Below, piece after piece: positions 28,873 through 36,003 of a DNA stretch of 50,049 bases. The position numbers and the translations under genes are program-made. How positions within the stretch are numbered: the first letter of the stretch is position 1; every line of letters starts with the position of its first letter. The notes under the pieces were generated by a model. The model did no database searches. It saw nothing but the letters and a program-made list of their open reading frames with translations, and was not told where the DNA came from. The DNA comes from a virus: the IMG/VR virus record IMGVR_UViG_3300036859_001054, positions 1 through 50,049 of that record. One strand, written 5' to 3'.

Positions 28873-29499
28873 CTACTCCCAGGCCGACCAGGTCAGCTTG
28901 TCCCCGGCGGCCGGATTGGTGGCTCCGTCGGTGTCGACCTTGATGCGCGATCCGTCGATCGTGCAGAGGCTGGTCAGGCCCTTGAGGAGGCCCGTCGCCG
29001 TCCGGCACTCGAGCTGGAAGAAGCGGGGCGAGCCGAGGCCGGTCGAGATCATGCAGCAACCGGCCGTGACGTCGAGCGCCGTCACGACGTACTCGCTGCG
29101 GGCCTCGACCTGGTTCGTCGAGTCCTCGCCGTTCGTCAGGGCGGCGCCGGACAGGACGATGTTTCCACCGACGGCCGCCAGCGCGTGGTTGCCGGCGGCT
29201 CCGGGGAACTCGGCCTCCAGGCGGGCGACCGACGTGTCGATCGGGTCGGCATAGGCGATGATCGAGGGGACCGGCTTGTTCGCGTTGATCGCCGCGATCA
29301 GATTCGTGATCGTGATCGCCGCGGTGCCGCCGATGGTGACCGCGATGTTCCCGGGCGTCACGCCGCCGCCGGATTCGAACTCGTAGATCCTGGTCGTGCC
29401 GCTAACCGGCGTGATCGTGATCGTGTTGCCGTCGGCCGGGTTGGCCGTGAGGCGGACCGCCGCCTGCGACTTCGTCCCCTCGAATTTCTGTCTGCCCAC
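28873..29499 (-). CDS. Phage virion protein with a repeated-fold N-domain (208 aa)
   Basis: It contains the widely repeated phage structural motif NPADGNTITITPVSGTTRIY, then GGVTPGNIAVTIGGTAAITI and NLIAAINANK. This '...P..G.T.TI....YEF...', 'V.IG.TA..T..NL..AIN' plan is seen in many tail and capsid-decoration proteins. It is located directly downstream of the portal gene. A virion surface or connector role is likely. The C-terminal half (QVEARSEYVVTALDVTAGCC) contains paired Cys of unknown significance. Confidence 0.65.
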   Translation of the reverse strand: MGRQKFEGTKSQAAVRLTANPADGNTITITPVSGTTRIYEFESGGGVTPGNIAVTIGGTAAITITNLIAAINANKPVPSIIAYADPIDTSVARLEAEFPGAAGNHALAAVGGNIVLSGAALTNGEDSTNQVEARSEYVVTALDVTAGCCMISTGLGSPRFFQLECRTATGLLKGLTSLCTIDGSRIKVDTDGATNPAAGDKLTWSAWE

Positions 29500-29502
29500 G
29501 CT

Positions 29503-30996
29503 CTACCCCCTCCCGTTGTTTCTGGTCAGAACGCCCCGCCTCTCGAGCGCCCGCGTCGCGGCGCGCTCGGTCTCCTCGTCGATCTCCGGCTCGTCGTCGT
29601 CCTCTTCGCCAGGCGCCGGCGGATCCTCGCCGTTCTGCGCCGCCTTCATGAGCTTCTCGACCTCCTTCGCCGGCACGATCGGGAAGCCCAGCTTCTCGGC
29701 GATCGCGACGCCGTCGATGCGCTTCGAGAGCGGGATCGTCGTGCCGTCGGCCAGGAACTGCTCGCCGTTGAGGATGGCGATGAAGGTCTCTTTCAGGATG
29801 TCGCGCATGGAGCCCGACAGGCCCTCGCCCGTGATGCGCGTGTCCGACTCCTCGAGGGCCTTCTCGCCGAAGTTGTAGAGGACGAGCGGATTCACCACCT
29901 GCGGGTTGACCACCTCGTCGAGCCACTCGTCGACGGTGGTCTCCTGCGTCGTCCCCAGGGTCTCCGCGTGCTGCTCCGCGCGCGCGCGGCTGCCGGTCTC
30001 CTGGCTCGTGCCGGCCTCGTCGGTCACCAGGAGGCCGCGGAGGATCTGGATCCCGAGCTTGTCGATGCGGCCCTGGTACATCTCGCCGCGCTGGTCGTCG
30101 GTCAGGTACTTGATGTCGAAGAGCGGGTTGCTCTTGTCGTCGCGCGCGCTCGGCACCACGACGAAGGCGCCGTTCTTCATGTCGCGCATGATCCGGCGCA
30201 TGTACTCGAAGCCGTCGAGCTCGAGCCCGCTCTTGTCCCTCAGCGAGCGCGGGTCGGCCGTCCCGATCGGGGTGGGGTCCGCGCGCCGCTCGTAGTAGCG
30301 GTTGGCGTAGAAGTTCATCCCCGCCTTCCACCACCAGGCCTCGTAGGCCTGATCGAGGAGCGGCCAGCCCTCGAGCTTCCCCCAGTTGTCCTCGTCGGCG
30401 TGCGACCATAGGACGGCCTTCTCGCGGCCGACGGTGATGTCCTTGTCCTGGCTGACACCGGCCTGCCTCACGCCGCCCCAGTCGTCCGTCGCGGGGTCGA
30501 TGAGAAGCGTCACAGTGCGGGAGTCGATCGGCTTGAACCGCTTGTAGGTCCAGGCCATGGGCAGCGTCTTTCGCTGCACGGTGCCGTCGACCTTGTCCTC
30601 GTGCTCGATCGTGATCGGCTTCGCCACCCAGTCCTTGCCCAGGACCTGGAAGCCGAAGGGGATCGCGAGCGAGCCGCCCTTGGCGAGCTGGCGGTAGAGC
30701 GGCCGGAGCTGCGACTCGACGAAGGCCTTGATGAGCGGGTCCTTCGACTCGACGGTCCAGCGCAGGTTGACGACCGGCGCGCGGCGGATGGCGAGGCCGA
30801 AGGCGACGTCGGGGTCGTACCGCATGAGGAGGCGCGTGTTGATGTTGATCCGCTGCGGGTTGAAGATCCCGATCCACTTGCGGATCTGGCCGGAGACTTC
30901 CCGCTCGTCCCCGTGCTGCAGGAGATCCGGTCCGGTGCCGGGACTCAGGGCACCGGCGGCGAGCGCCCAGGCCGACCCCGGCGTCATGCGCTTCAC
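29503..30996 (-). CDS. Portal protein (Mu gp29 / DUF935-like)
   Basis: 497 residues. It has the portal features of an N-terminal arm, then NTRLLMRYDPDVAFGLAIRR, PVVNLRWTVESKDPLIKAFV, SLAIPFGFQVLGKDWVAKPI, and AWWWKAGMNFYANRYYERR with the conserved 'YG.PP.Y'-like section replaced by ADPTPIG. The helical section at 355-395 and the acidic tail EDDDEPEIDEETERAATRAL complete it. The dodecameric ring would dock the terminase and guide DNA entry. The ATG overlaps the terminase stop by 4 nt (ATGA), so the two are translationally coupled. Identification is strong by order and pattern. Confidence 0.87.
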   Translation of the reverse strand: MKRMTPGSAWALAAGALSPGTGPDLLQHGDEREVSGQIRKWIGIFNPQRININTRLLMRYDPDVAFGLAIRRAPVVNLRWTVESKDPLIKAFVESQLRPLYRQLAKGGSLAIPFGFQVLGKDWVAKPITIEHEDKVDGTVQRKTLPMAWTYKRFKPIDSRTVTLLIDPATDDWGGVRQAGVSQDKDITVGREKAVLWSHADEDNWGKLEGWPLLDQAYEAWWWKAGMNFYANRYYERRADPTPIGTADPRSLRDKSGLELDGFEYMRRIMRDMKNGAFVVVPSARDDKSNPLFDIKYLTDDQRGEMYQGRIDKLGIQILRGLLVTDEAGTSQETGSRARAEQHAETLGTTQETTVDEWLDEVVNPQVVNPLVLYNFGEKALEESDTRITGEGLSGSMRDILKETFIAILNGEQFLADGTTIPLSKRIDGVAIAEKLGFPIVPAKEVEKLMKAAQNGEDPPAPGEEDDDEPEIDEETERAATRALERRGVLTRNNGRG

Positions 30997-32516
30997 GAGT
31001 AGATCCTCGTGACGTCGGACGGCGCGGCCTCGCGCCCGGGCAGGGACGGGAGGATGAGCGGATCCGGCTGCTCGGAGAGCCAGTTGAAGCCCTCCGCGGC
31101 CGCGTCCACCATGTCGATCAGCTTCCCGCCGGGGAAGCTGCGGATCTGCTCGAGGAACTTCTCATTCCAGGCGGCCTTGAGGTAGAAGACCCGGCCGCCC
31201 TTCGCCGCGGACGCGAGCGGATCCGCGCGCAGGACCTTCCCGCCCTCGCTCGAGGCGACGACGATCGTCACGCCCCAGCCGTCGAGCCGACGCGCGATCG
31301 CCTCAGCCTGGCTCTTGCCGCCGGAGCCGGGCTCCTGCTCGATCGTGACGTGGACGCCCTTGCCGTCGGTCTCGGCCGTGTGGCGGATCTCCTGGTCGCG
31401 ATCGCCGCTCTCCCACCAGTCGGCCTTGATGTCGGTGATGTAGTATTCGCGCTGCTCGCCGGCGCCGCGGCGGCCGAGGCGGACGCCGGCCGTCTGCTTG
31501 GCGCTCTTGTTGGAGCTCGCGGCCGGATCCCACGACCGGACGACGTAGTCGAGCTCGGGGAGCTTCTCGACGGCCTTGAACCAGAGCGCCTTGATCTGTC
31601 CGCCCTCGCGCGGGAACGGGCGCTGCTGGTAGAGGGTCGCCCACCAGAAATCGAGGAGCGTCTTCTGCCGCTTCTCGAGCTCCTCGAGCGGGAAGAGCTC
31701 GGGGCAGAGCGCCTCGCCCTTCGCCCGCTTCCATCCCCACCGCGGCCAGTTCTCGTCCTCCTCGGCGATCGCGGGGAGGCGGATGACGGTCCATTCCTCG
31801 CCCGCCGGCGTGACACAGGTGAAGTCCCCGGTCTTCGTCGCGCCCTCGAGGATCTGGCCGACCAGGTCGCGCTCGTCCCACCGCGTCATGAGGACGACGC
31901 GGACGCCGTCCTTCGAGAGGCGCGTCGAGAGGACGGAGTCCCACCAGTCCTTGATGTGCGCGCGGCGCGTGTTGGAGGCGGCCTCCTCGGCGTTCTTGAT
32001 GGGGTCGTCGACGATCGCAAGGTCGGCGCTGCGCCCCGAGAGCGGGCCCTCGACGCCGGCGGTCACCATGCCGCCGCGGTGCCCGTCGACGGACCAGTCG
32101 TCCGCGGCGTGGCTGTCCTGGCTGAGCTCGATCCCGAAGAGCTCGAGGCCGAACTCCTCGAGGACGTTCCTGCACTTGCGCCCCCAGCTCGACGCGTAGC
32201 CGGCCTCGTAGGAGCCGAGGACGACGCGCTTCTCGGGGAAGGTGCCGATGTACCAGGCGGGGAAATATTGCGACCAGAAGCTCGACTTCCCGTGCTGGGG
32301 CGGGATCTCGATGATGAGGTTCCGGATCTCCCCGCCGGCGATGGCGAGGGCGATCGCGTTGAAGAGCGCGAGGTGGCGGTACAGCCGCCACGCGCCCCTA
32401 CTCGCGAGCATGGCCGTTAGCCCCGGCGAAAGCCCCGCGGTCCCCGAGTCGCTGAGTAAGTTCTGCAACAAGGTTTCGGACCGCTGGATCGCCGAGGTGC
32501 TCCCCGATTTGGACAT
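30993..32516 (-). CDS. Terminase large subunit
   Basis: 507 residues. ATPase: Walker A PPQHGKSS (72-79) and Walker B LAIVDDP (166-172), with MTRWDERDLVGQ as the coupling motif. Nuclease: first acid RSWDPAAS (Asp330), then IEQEPGSGGKSQ (about 395-405) and the closing acid pair LIDMVDA (about 468-474). This order matches the terminase-6 type. It pumps and cuts DNA at the portal. The ATG at 32516 is preceded by CAGGAGAGCC, an excellent ribosome binding site. The start therefore lies within the small subunit gene, giving a 119-nt out-of-frame overlap. Confidence 0.92.
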   Translation of the reverse strand: MSKSGSTSAIQRSETLLQNLLSDSGTAGLSPGLTAMLASRGAWRLYRHLALFNAIALAIAGGEIRNLIIEIPPQHGKSSFWSQYFPAWYIGTFPEKRVVLGSYEAGYASSWGRKCRNVLEEFGLELFGIELSQDSHAADDWSVDGHRGGMVTAGVEGPLSGRSADLAIVDDPIKNAEEAASNTRRAHIKDWWDSVLSTRLSKDGVRVVLMTRWDERDLVGQILEGATKTGDFTCVTPAGEEWTVIRLPAIAEEDENWPRWGWKRAKGEALCPELFPLEELEKRQKTLLDFWWATLYQQRPFPREGGQIKALWFKAVEKLPELDYVVRSWDPAASSNKSAKQTAGVRLGRRGAGEQREYYITDIKADWWESGDRDQEIRHTAETDGKGVHVTIEQEPGSGGKSQAEAIARRLDGWGVTIVVASSEGGKVLRADPLASAAKGGRVFYLKAAWNEKFLEQIRSFPGGKLIDMVDAAAEGFNWLSEQPDPLILPSLPGREAAPSDVTRIYS

Positions 32517-32907
32517 GGCTCTCCTGGTGCGTCTGCTCGTTCGAGTTGCGGATCGAAATCGCCGGGCCCGCCGGCGTGGCGTTCACGAGGACCTTGTCGA
32601 GGACGACCTTCGCGAGGTCGGGATCCTGCAGCGCGCGCGTGAGGATCGCCTGCAGCCAGTTCTTCTCGCCGAGCCGGTAGCGCTTGACCGCGCGCACCAG
32701 CTCGTCGTTGAGGTTCGGGATCCCGGGCGCGCGCCCCTTGGGATTCCCCGACTGGCCTTTCTGGAAGCGGCCCTTCGGATCGCGCGGCGCCGGGGCTGCG
32801 GCAGGTCCTCCGTTTGAGGGTCCTGCCGGAGCCCCGGGCAAGGGCTCCGGTTTGGGCGTCGGGTCGCTGGGGTCCATCAGTCCGCAGGGTATGGCGGATT
32901 GGGTCAC
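32398..32907 (-). CDS. Terminase small subunit-like protein (DUF5681)
   Basis: 169 residues. The Pro/Gly-rich N-terminus leads to PKGRFQKGQSGNPKGRAPGI, the signature of DUF5681, which occurs upstream of terL in many phages. A helical part follows (NDELVRAVKRYRLGEKNWLQ, AILTRALQDPDLAKVVLDKV). By position and family resemblance it is the DNA-recognising subunit of the terminase. A pair of 18-bp repeats lies about 34 nt upstream of its start and could be its binding site. The gene overlaps terL out of frame by 119 nt. Confidence 0.75.
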   Translation of the reverse strand: MTQSAIPCGLMDPSDPTPKPEPLPGAPAGPSNGGPAAAPAPRDPKGRFQKGQSGNPKGRAPGIPNLNDELVRAVKRYRLGEKNWLQAILTRALQDPDLAKVVLDKVLVNATPAGPAISIRNSNEQTHQESHVQIGEHLGDPAVRNLVAELTQRLGDRGAFAGANGHARE

Positions 32908-32940
32908 TTGGAAGGGATGAGGGGGCTATCGTGGCGTTGC

Positions 32941-32988
32941 AAAGCGCCGCGTGGCGTCCGGTAGCGGGCGAAAGCGCCGCGTGGCGTC
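32941..32988. repeat. Two 18-bp direct repeats upstream of terS, candidate pac/cos element
   Basis: AAAGCGCCGCGTGGCGTC occurs exactly at 32941-32958 and 32971-32988, a 30-bp period (about three helical turns). It fills the gap between the HTH gene (ending at 32987) and the small terminase gene (starting at 32907). Direct repeats near terS often bind the small subunit. Function is inferred from location. Confidence 0.6.
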
Positions 32989-33232
32989 AGCGGGTGGACA
33001 GGATCATTGACCTCAGAAGGGGGACTTTGAGCTTCGGGAGGTAAACCGGGCCGCCGGTCATGCCGAGCCCCCAGCGGGGCAGCTTGATGCTGTTCTCGGC
33101 GCAGAACCGTCGGACGAAGCTCTCCGAGAAGCCGACCTCCTGCGCGATCGTGTCCCACTTGAAGACGCACTCTTCGGCGCTCAGCTGGGTCGCGTCGAAG
33201 TCCAGGAGCTGTTTTTTCAACTTCACCTCCAT
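32987..33232 (-). CDS. Small HTH DNA-binding protein (81 aa)
   Basis: The ATG is preceded by AAAGGGGGAAGC. 81 residues: an N-terminal MEVKLKKQLLDFDATQLSAE helix, then FKWDTIAQEVGFSESFVRRF, a helix-turn-helix, and CAENSIKLPRWGLGMTGGPV. The basic C-terminus is typical of small phage DNA-binding proteins. It lies just upstream of the terminase genes and downstream of the ParB-methyltransferase gene on the same strand. It might recognise the repeats at 32941-32988 or regulate late genes. No evidence selects between these. Confidence 0.62.
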   Translation of the reverse strand: MEVKLKKQLLDFDATQLSAEECVFKWDTIAQEVGFSESFVRRFCAENSIKLPRWGLGMTGGPVYLPKLKVPLLRSMILSTR

Positions 33233-33257
33233 GCTTCCCCCTTTCTGGTTGCTCGGC

Positions 33258-34508
33258 TCATTCGATCGAGATCCCCGGTCGCGTCGCGTTTGTCGCCTTC
33301 TTCGCACTGAAGTTCTGCCAGCGCTTCACGGCGACGTCGACGAACGCCGGCGAGATCTCCATCGCGTAGACGCGGCGCCCCTCGCGCTCGCCGGCGATGA
33401 TCTGACTGCCCGAGCCCGAGAAGGGCTCGTAGGCGATGCCGCCCGGGCTCGTGTGGTTCCGAATGGGAATCGCCGAGATCTCGACGGGCTTCTGCGTCGG
33501 ATGCAGGCCTTCCTCCATCCCCTTCTGGTCGATCGCCCAGATCGTCGTGAGGTTGGACTGCGGGCGCTGCGCGGGTAGCTTGCCCTCGAGCCACCCGTAG
33601 AAGCACGGCTCGTGCTGCCACATGTAGTGCGAGTGGGTGAGGATCGCCCGAGCCTTCGCCCAGATGATCTGCTGGTGGACGAAGAGGCCGGCGCGCTTCC
33701 AAGCTTCCTCGACGAGGATCTGCCGGCGCGACGCGTGCCACTGGTAGACCGCGGGGTTCTCGACGAGCGCGTGCTTGAGCGCGACGTCGATGAACTGGAA
33801 GAAGAAGTCCGTCGAGGCCTGGGGATCCTTGTACTCGTCCCAGTGCTTGTCCTTCACCTCGGGGCGGTTCGACCAGCTCTGCGGGTGATTGCCGCCCGAG
33901 TAGTCGACCAGGTAGGGCGGATCCGTGGCCATGAGCGCCGCGCGGTCGGACCCCATGAGACGCTGGACGTCCTCGGGCTTCGTCGAGTCGCCGCACAAGA
34001 GCCGGTGTGCGCCCAGCTGCCAGAGATCGCCGGGCTGGGTGATCGCCTCCTCGATGGGCTCGACGATCTCGTCCTCGTCGCCCGGGCCGCAGGCCAGCGG
34101 GTCCGCGGCGAGCAGCTCCTCGAGCGTCGCCTCCTCGAGGCCGGTCACCGTGAGGTCGAGCTCCCGCTCCTGCAGCTCCTGGACCATCTGCGCCAGGAGC
34201 CGCTCGTCCCAGTCCGACAGCTCGCCCAGCTGGTTGTCCGCGATCGTGTAGAGCGCGGCCTGGTCGTCGGACACGTCGGCGACCACGACGGGGATCTCCG
34301 TCACGCCCTTCTTCTTGAGCGCCTCGAGGCGGCCGTGGCCGGCCAGGATCCGGTACGTGCCCTTCTGCACGATGATCGGGGCGAGGTATCCGAAGCTCTC
34401 GATCGAGCGGGCGATCGCGTCGACCGCGTGGTTCTTCCTCGGGTTCTTGTCCCAGGGCCGGAGCTGGCCGATGGGGACGTTCTCGAGCGCGGGCATGGGG
34501 ATCTTCAT
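33258..34508 (-). CDS. ParB-type N domain fused to a DNA methyltransferase
   Basis: The start at MKIPMPALENVPIGQLRPWD is preceded by GGAGG about 9-11 nt upstream; the extra N-terminal residues in the open frame overlap the preceding gene. Residues 1-95 have the ParB/Sulfiredoxin-type fold (QLRPWDKNPRKNHAVDAIAR, TYRILAGHGRLEALKK, DDQAALYTIADNQLGELS). Residues 185-400 are an amino-methyltransferase: GDLWQLGAHRLLCGDST, DPPY (about 217), THSHYMWQHEPCFYGW, TQKPVE and YEPFSGSGSQIIAG (motif I). Such fusions are common in phages and probably modify phage DNA against host restriction or label packaging. The methyltransferase call is strong; the ParB-like domain's role is unknown. Confidence 0.88.
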   Translation of the reverse strand: MKIPMPALENVPIGQLRPWDKNPRKNHAVDAIARSIESFGYLAPIIVQKGTYRILAGHGRLEALKKKGVTEIPVVVADVSDDQAALYTIADNQLGELSDWDERLLAQMVQELQERELDLTVTGLEEATLEELLAADPLACGPGDEDEIVEPIEEAITQPGDLWQLGAHRLLCGDSTKPEDVQRLMGSDRAALMATDPPYLVDYSGGNHPQSWSNRPEVKDKHWDEYKDPQASTDFFFQFIDVALKHALVENPAVYQWHASRRQILVEEAWKRAGLFVHQQIIWAKARAILTHSHYMWQHEPCFYGWLEGKLPAQRPQSNLTTIWAIDQKGMEEGLHPTQKPVEISAIPIRNHTSPGGIAYEPFSGSGSQIIAGEREGRRVYAMEISPAFVDVAVKRWQNFSAKKATNATRPGISIE

Positions 34509-34762
34509 GGCGCCTTCACCTCCTTCACACGCACGACGCACTTCATGGGGATCGAGATGTCCCCCGATCCCTTCACCCGCACGCCTGGGTTCTTCTCGCC
34601 CGACAAGCTGGCCGCCAGCGTGATCGTCTTGCGGTTACGGTCGACCAGCCAGCCCACCGAGCGGCAGAAGAGCGGCTCCCTCGACTGGTCCCTGATGTAC
34701 TCGAGGGAGTTCCAGCCGTTGAACGAGGACGAGTCCATCCACTCGACCAGCACCAGCTTCAT
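34505..34762 (-). CDS. Small conserved phage protein (85 aa)
   Basis: A short phage protein of the style MKLVLVEWMDSSSFNGWNSL ... PLFCRSVGWLVDRNRKTITL ... MKCVVRVKEVKAP. I have seen the pattern (a strand, 'D(S/A)....GW', 'S.GWL..E....V.LA..') often in phage genomes, always without known function. Its ATG (with GGAGG upstream) overlaps the coiled-coil gene's stop, and its stop overlaps the next ATG. It therefore belongs to one coupled run. Its start lies 20 nt from the palindrome at 34782-34797. Confidence 0.65.
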   Translation of the reverse strand: MKLVLVEWMDSSSFNGWNSLEYIRDQSREPLFCRSVGWLVDRNRKTITLAASLSGEKNPGVRVKGSGDISIPMKCVVRVKEVKAP

Positions 34763-35535
34763 GGGGCCTTCACCTCCGACTTTGCAGACGTCTGCAATCT
34801 CTTGGCCGCGGTCGCCTTCTCCTCCTCGAGCTCGTGGATTCGCTCGCGCGCGGAGACTAGCTGGTGCTCGAAGCGGGCCTTGTCCTTGAGCACCTGGTCC
34901 CGCTCGCCCTCGGCCGCGTCCCGCGCGCGCTGCATGGTCTCGGCCGTCAACTCGAGCGCCTTCTCCCTCTGCTTGCCGGCGTCGATCTCCTTCCGCAGCT
35001 CGGCGAGGTCGAGGTTCTTTCCTGCCATGGCGTCCAGGTACATGCGGATCTCGCCGTTCAGGCGCGCGACCTCCCGGCGCAGAGCGTCCCGGTCGGGGCC
35101 GATCTCCTTCACGGTGCGGGCCAGACGACGCACGCGGCCGGGGAGCTCTCGCGGATTCGCGTCCAGGCCACCGACCGGGATGGTGATCCCCGCCTCCATG
35201 AACTCTTTCTGGGCCTCCTTGAGGGCGCGTTCATGGAGATCGTTGAGCTGCTTGGCATTGACGAACTCGGTGCGCGCGCGGCCGCGCTCGATCTTCAGCG
35301 AGTCCCGGCTTTCCCGCATCGCGTCCTTCTGAGCGGTGAGGTCGGCGATCTGGGCCTCGAAGCTGGCCACGACGCCCTTCGTCAGCTCGAACTTCCGCAT
35401 CTCCTCGCGCGTCATCGGCTTGACCTTCGCCGACTCCTTGACCTCGACCGCCGGCGAGGCCTCGGGTGGGGGCGAGGCCGGCGGCGCCGGTGCGTCGTCG
35501 ATCGTCGGACCGGGGGGCGTTGCGTCCATCGTCAT
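34759..35535 (-). CDS. Coiled-coil hypothetical protein (258 aa)
   Basis: After a Pro/Ala-rich first 40 residues the rest is almost continuous coiled coil with clear heptads (FEAQIADLTAQKDAMRESRD, DRDALRREVARLNGEIRMYL, KARFEHQLVSARERIHELEE). The C-terminus (KRLQTSAKSEVKAP) is encoded over the palindrome at 34782-34797. No ATPase or other motif. It lies in a run of coupled small genes, possibly an accessory of replication or packaging. Function unknown. Confidence 0.6.
   Translation of the reverse strand: MTMDATPPGPTIDDAPAPPASPPPEASPAVEVKESAKVKPMTREEMRKFELTKGVVASFEAQIADLTAQKDAMRESRDSLKIERGRARTEFVNAKQLNDLHERALKEAQKEFMEAGITIPVGGLDANPRELPGRVRRLARTVKEIGPDRDALRREVARLNGEIRMYLDAMAGKNLDLAELRKEIDAGKQREKALELTAETMQRARDAAEGERDQVLKDKARFEHQLVSARERIHELEEEKATAAKRLQTSAKSEVKAP
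34782..34797. promoter_or_regulatory. Perfect 16-bp palindrome (copy 2)
   Basis: TTGCAGACGTCTGCAA, identical to the copy at 4664-4679. On the minus strand the match extends to 22 bp (34778-34799). Here it lies inside the 3' end of the coiled-coil gene, 20 nt upstream of the ATG of the 85-aa gene. A site for a dimeric protein inside a reading frame points to an operator or centromere rather than coding constraint. Confidence 0.6.
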
Positions 35536-35756
35536 TTCCCTCCTCTCGGGTTCGTCCTCTTAGCGGGCCTGGCGTCGGCGCACGCCGTCGTCCAGGAGAA
35601 TCCGCAGTCGGCGCAGATGCAGTGCAGGTGGTCCTTGCCGCCGGGGTACTGCTTGCAGTTCCGGCAGTGGCCCTTCCCCGCCACCGTGGCCTTGCACTTC
35701 GGGCAGGCCGCGGAGTAGGGCAGGATGGGCGGTGACCCGCCCCGGCTCTTCTTCAT
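35532..35756 (-). CDS. Small zinc-ribbon protein (74 aa)
   Basis: A short basic protein with three Cys pairs: CPKCKA, CRNCKQ and HCICADCGFSW. The first two pairs can bind one zinc, and the third motif forms the second ribbon. The N-terminus MKKSRGGSPP and C-terminus KRTNPRGGK are basic. Zinc ribbons of this sort bind nucleic acid or protein partners. The stop overlaps the next gene's start (ATGA). It is one of a set of small zinc-ribbon genes between 35500 and 41200. Specific role unknown. Confidence 0.6.
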   Translation of the reverse strand: MKKSRGGSPPILPYSAACPKCKATVAGKGHCRNCKQYPGGKDHLHCICADCGFSWTTACADARPAKRTNPRGGK

Positions 35757-35772
35757 TCGCGGAAGACCTCCC

Positions 35773-36003
35773 TCAGTCCCTCTTCTCGCCGGCGGCCCGC
35801 TGCTGCGCGTCGAGCGGCAACTGGCCCGGCTCCAGCTTCACCGGCGGCTTCTCCTTGCAGTCCGGGCACGGCAGCGCCGACGTGTACGTGATGTCGTTGC
35901 GAACGACCGGCGGCCCCGGCACGTAGCGCGTGTACCCGCACGTCGGACACCAGGGGCGGCGCTTTACCGGAGCGCTTGGGGGTTTCTCGCGGCGCTTTCT
36001 CAT
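35773..36003 (-). CDS. Small zinc-ribbon protein (76 aa)
   Basis: The start at MRKRREKPPSAPVKRRPWCP overlaps the stop of the replication gene (ATGA), so it is translated from the same message. The motif CPTCGYTRYV is joined by CPDCKE 20-odd residues later, giving a four-Cys zinc ribbon. The C-terminus is helical and charged (LPLDAQQRAAGEKRD). Coupling to the replication gene suggests an accessory replication role. The specific function is unknown. Confidence 0.62.
   Translation of the reverse strand: MRKRREKPPSAPVKRRPWCPTCGYTRYVPGPPVVRNDITYTSALPCPDCKEKPPVKLEPGQLPLDAQQRAAGEKRD

Noticed and set aside
33258-34508. ParB-methyltransferase fusion as a novel system
   Set aside because: Fusions of a ParB-type N-domain to a DNA methyltransferase are already common in phage genomes.
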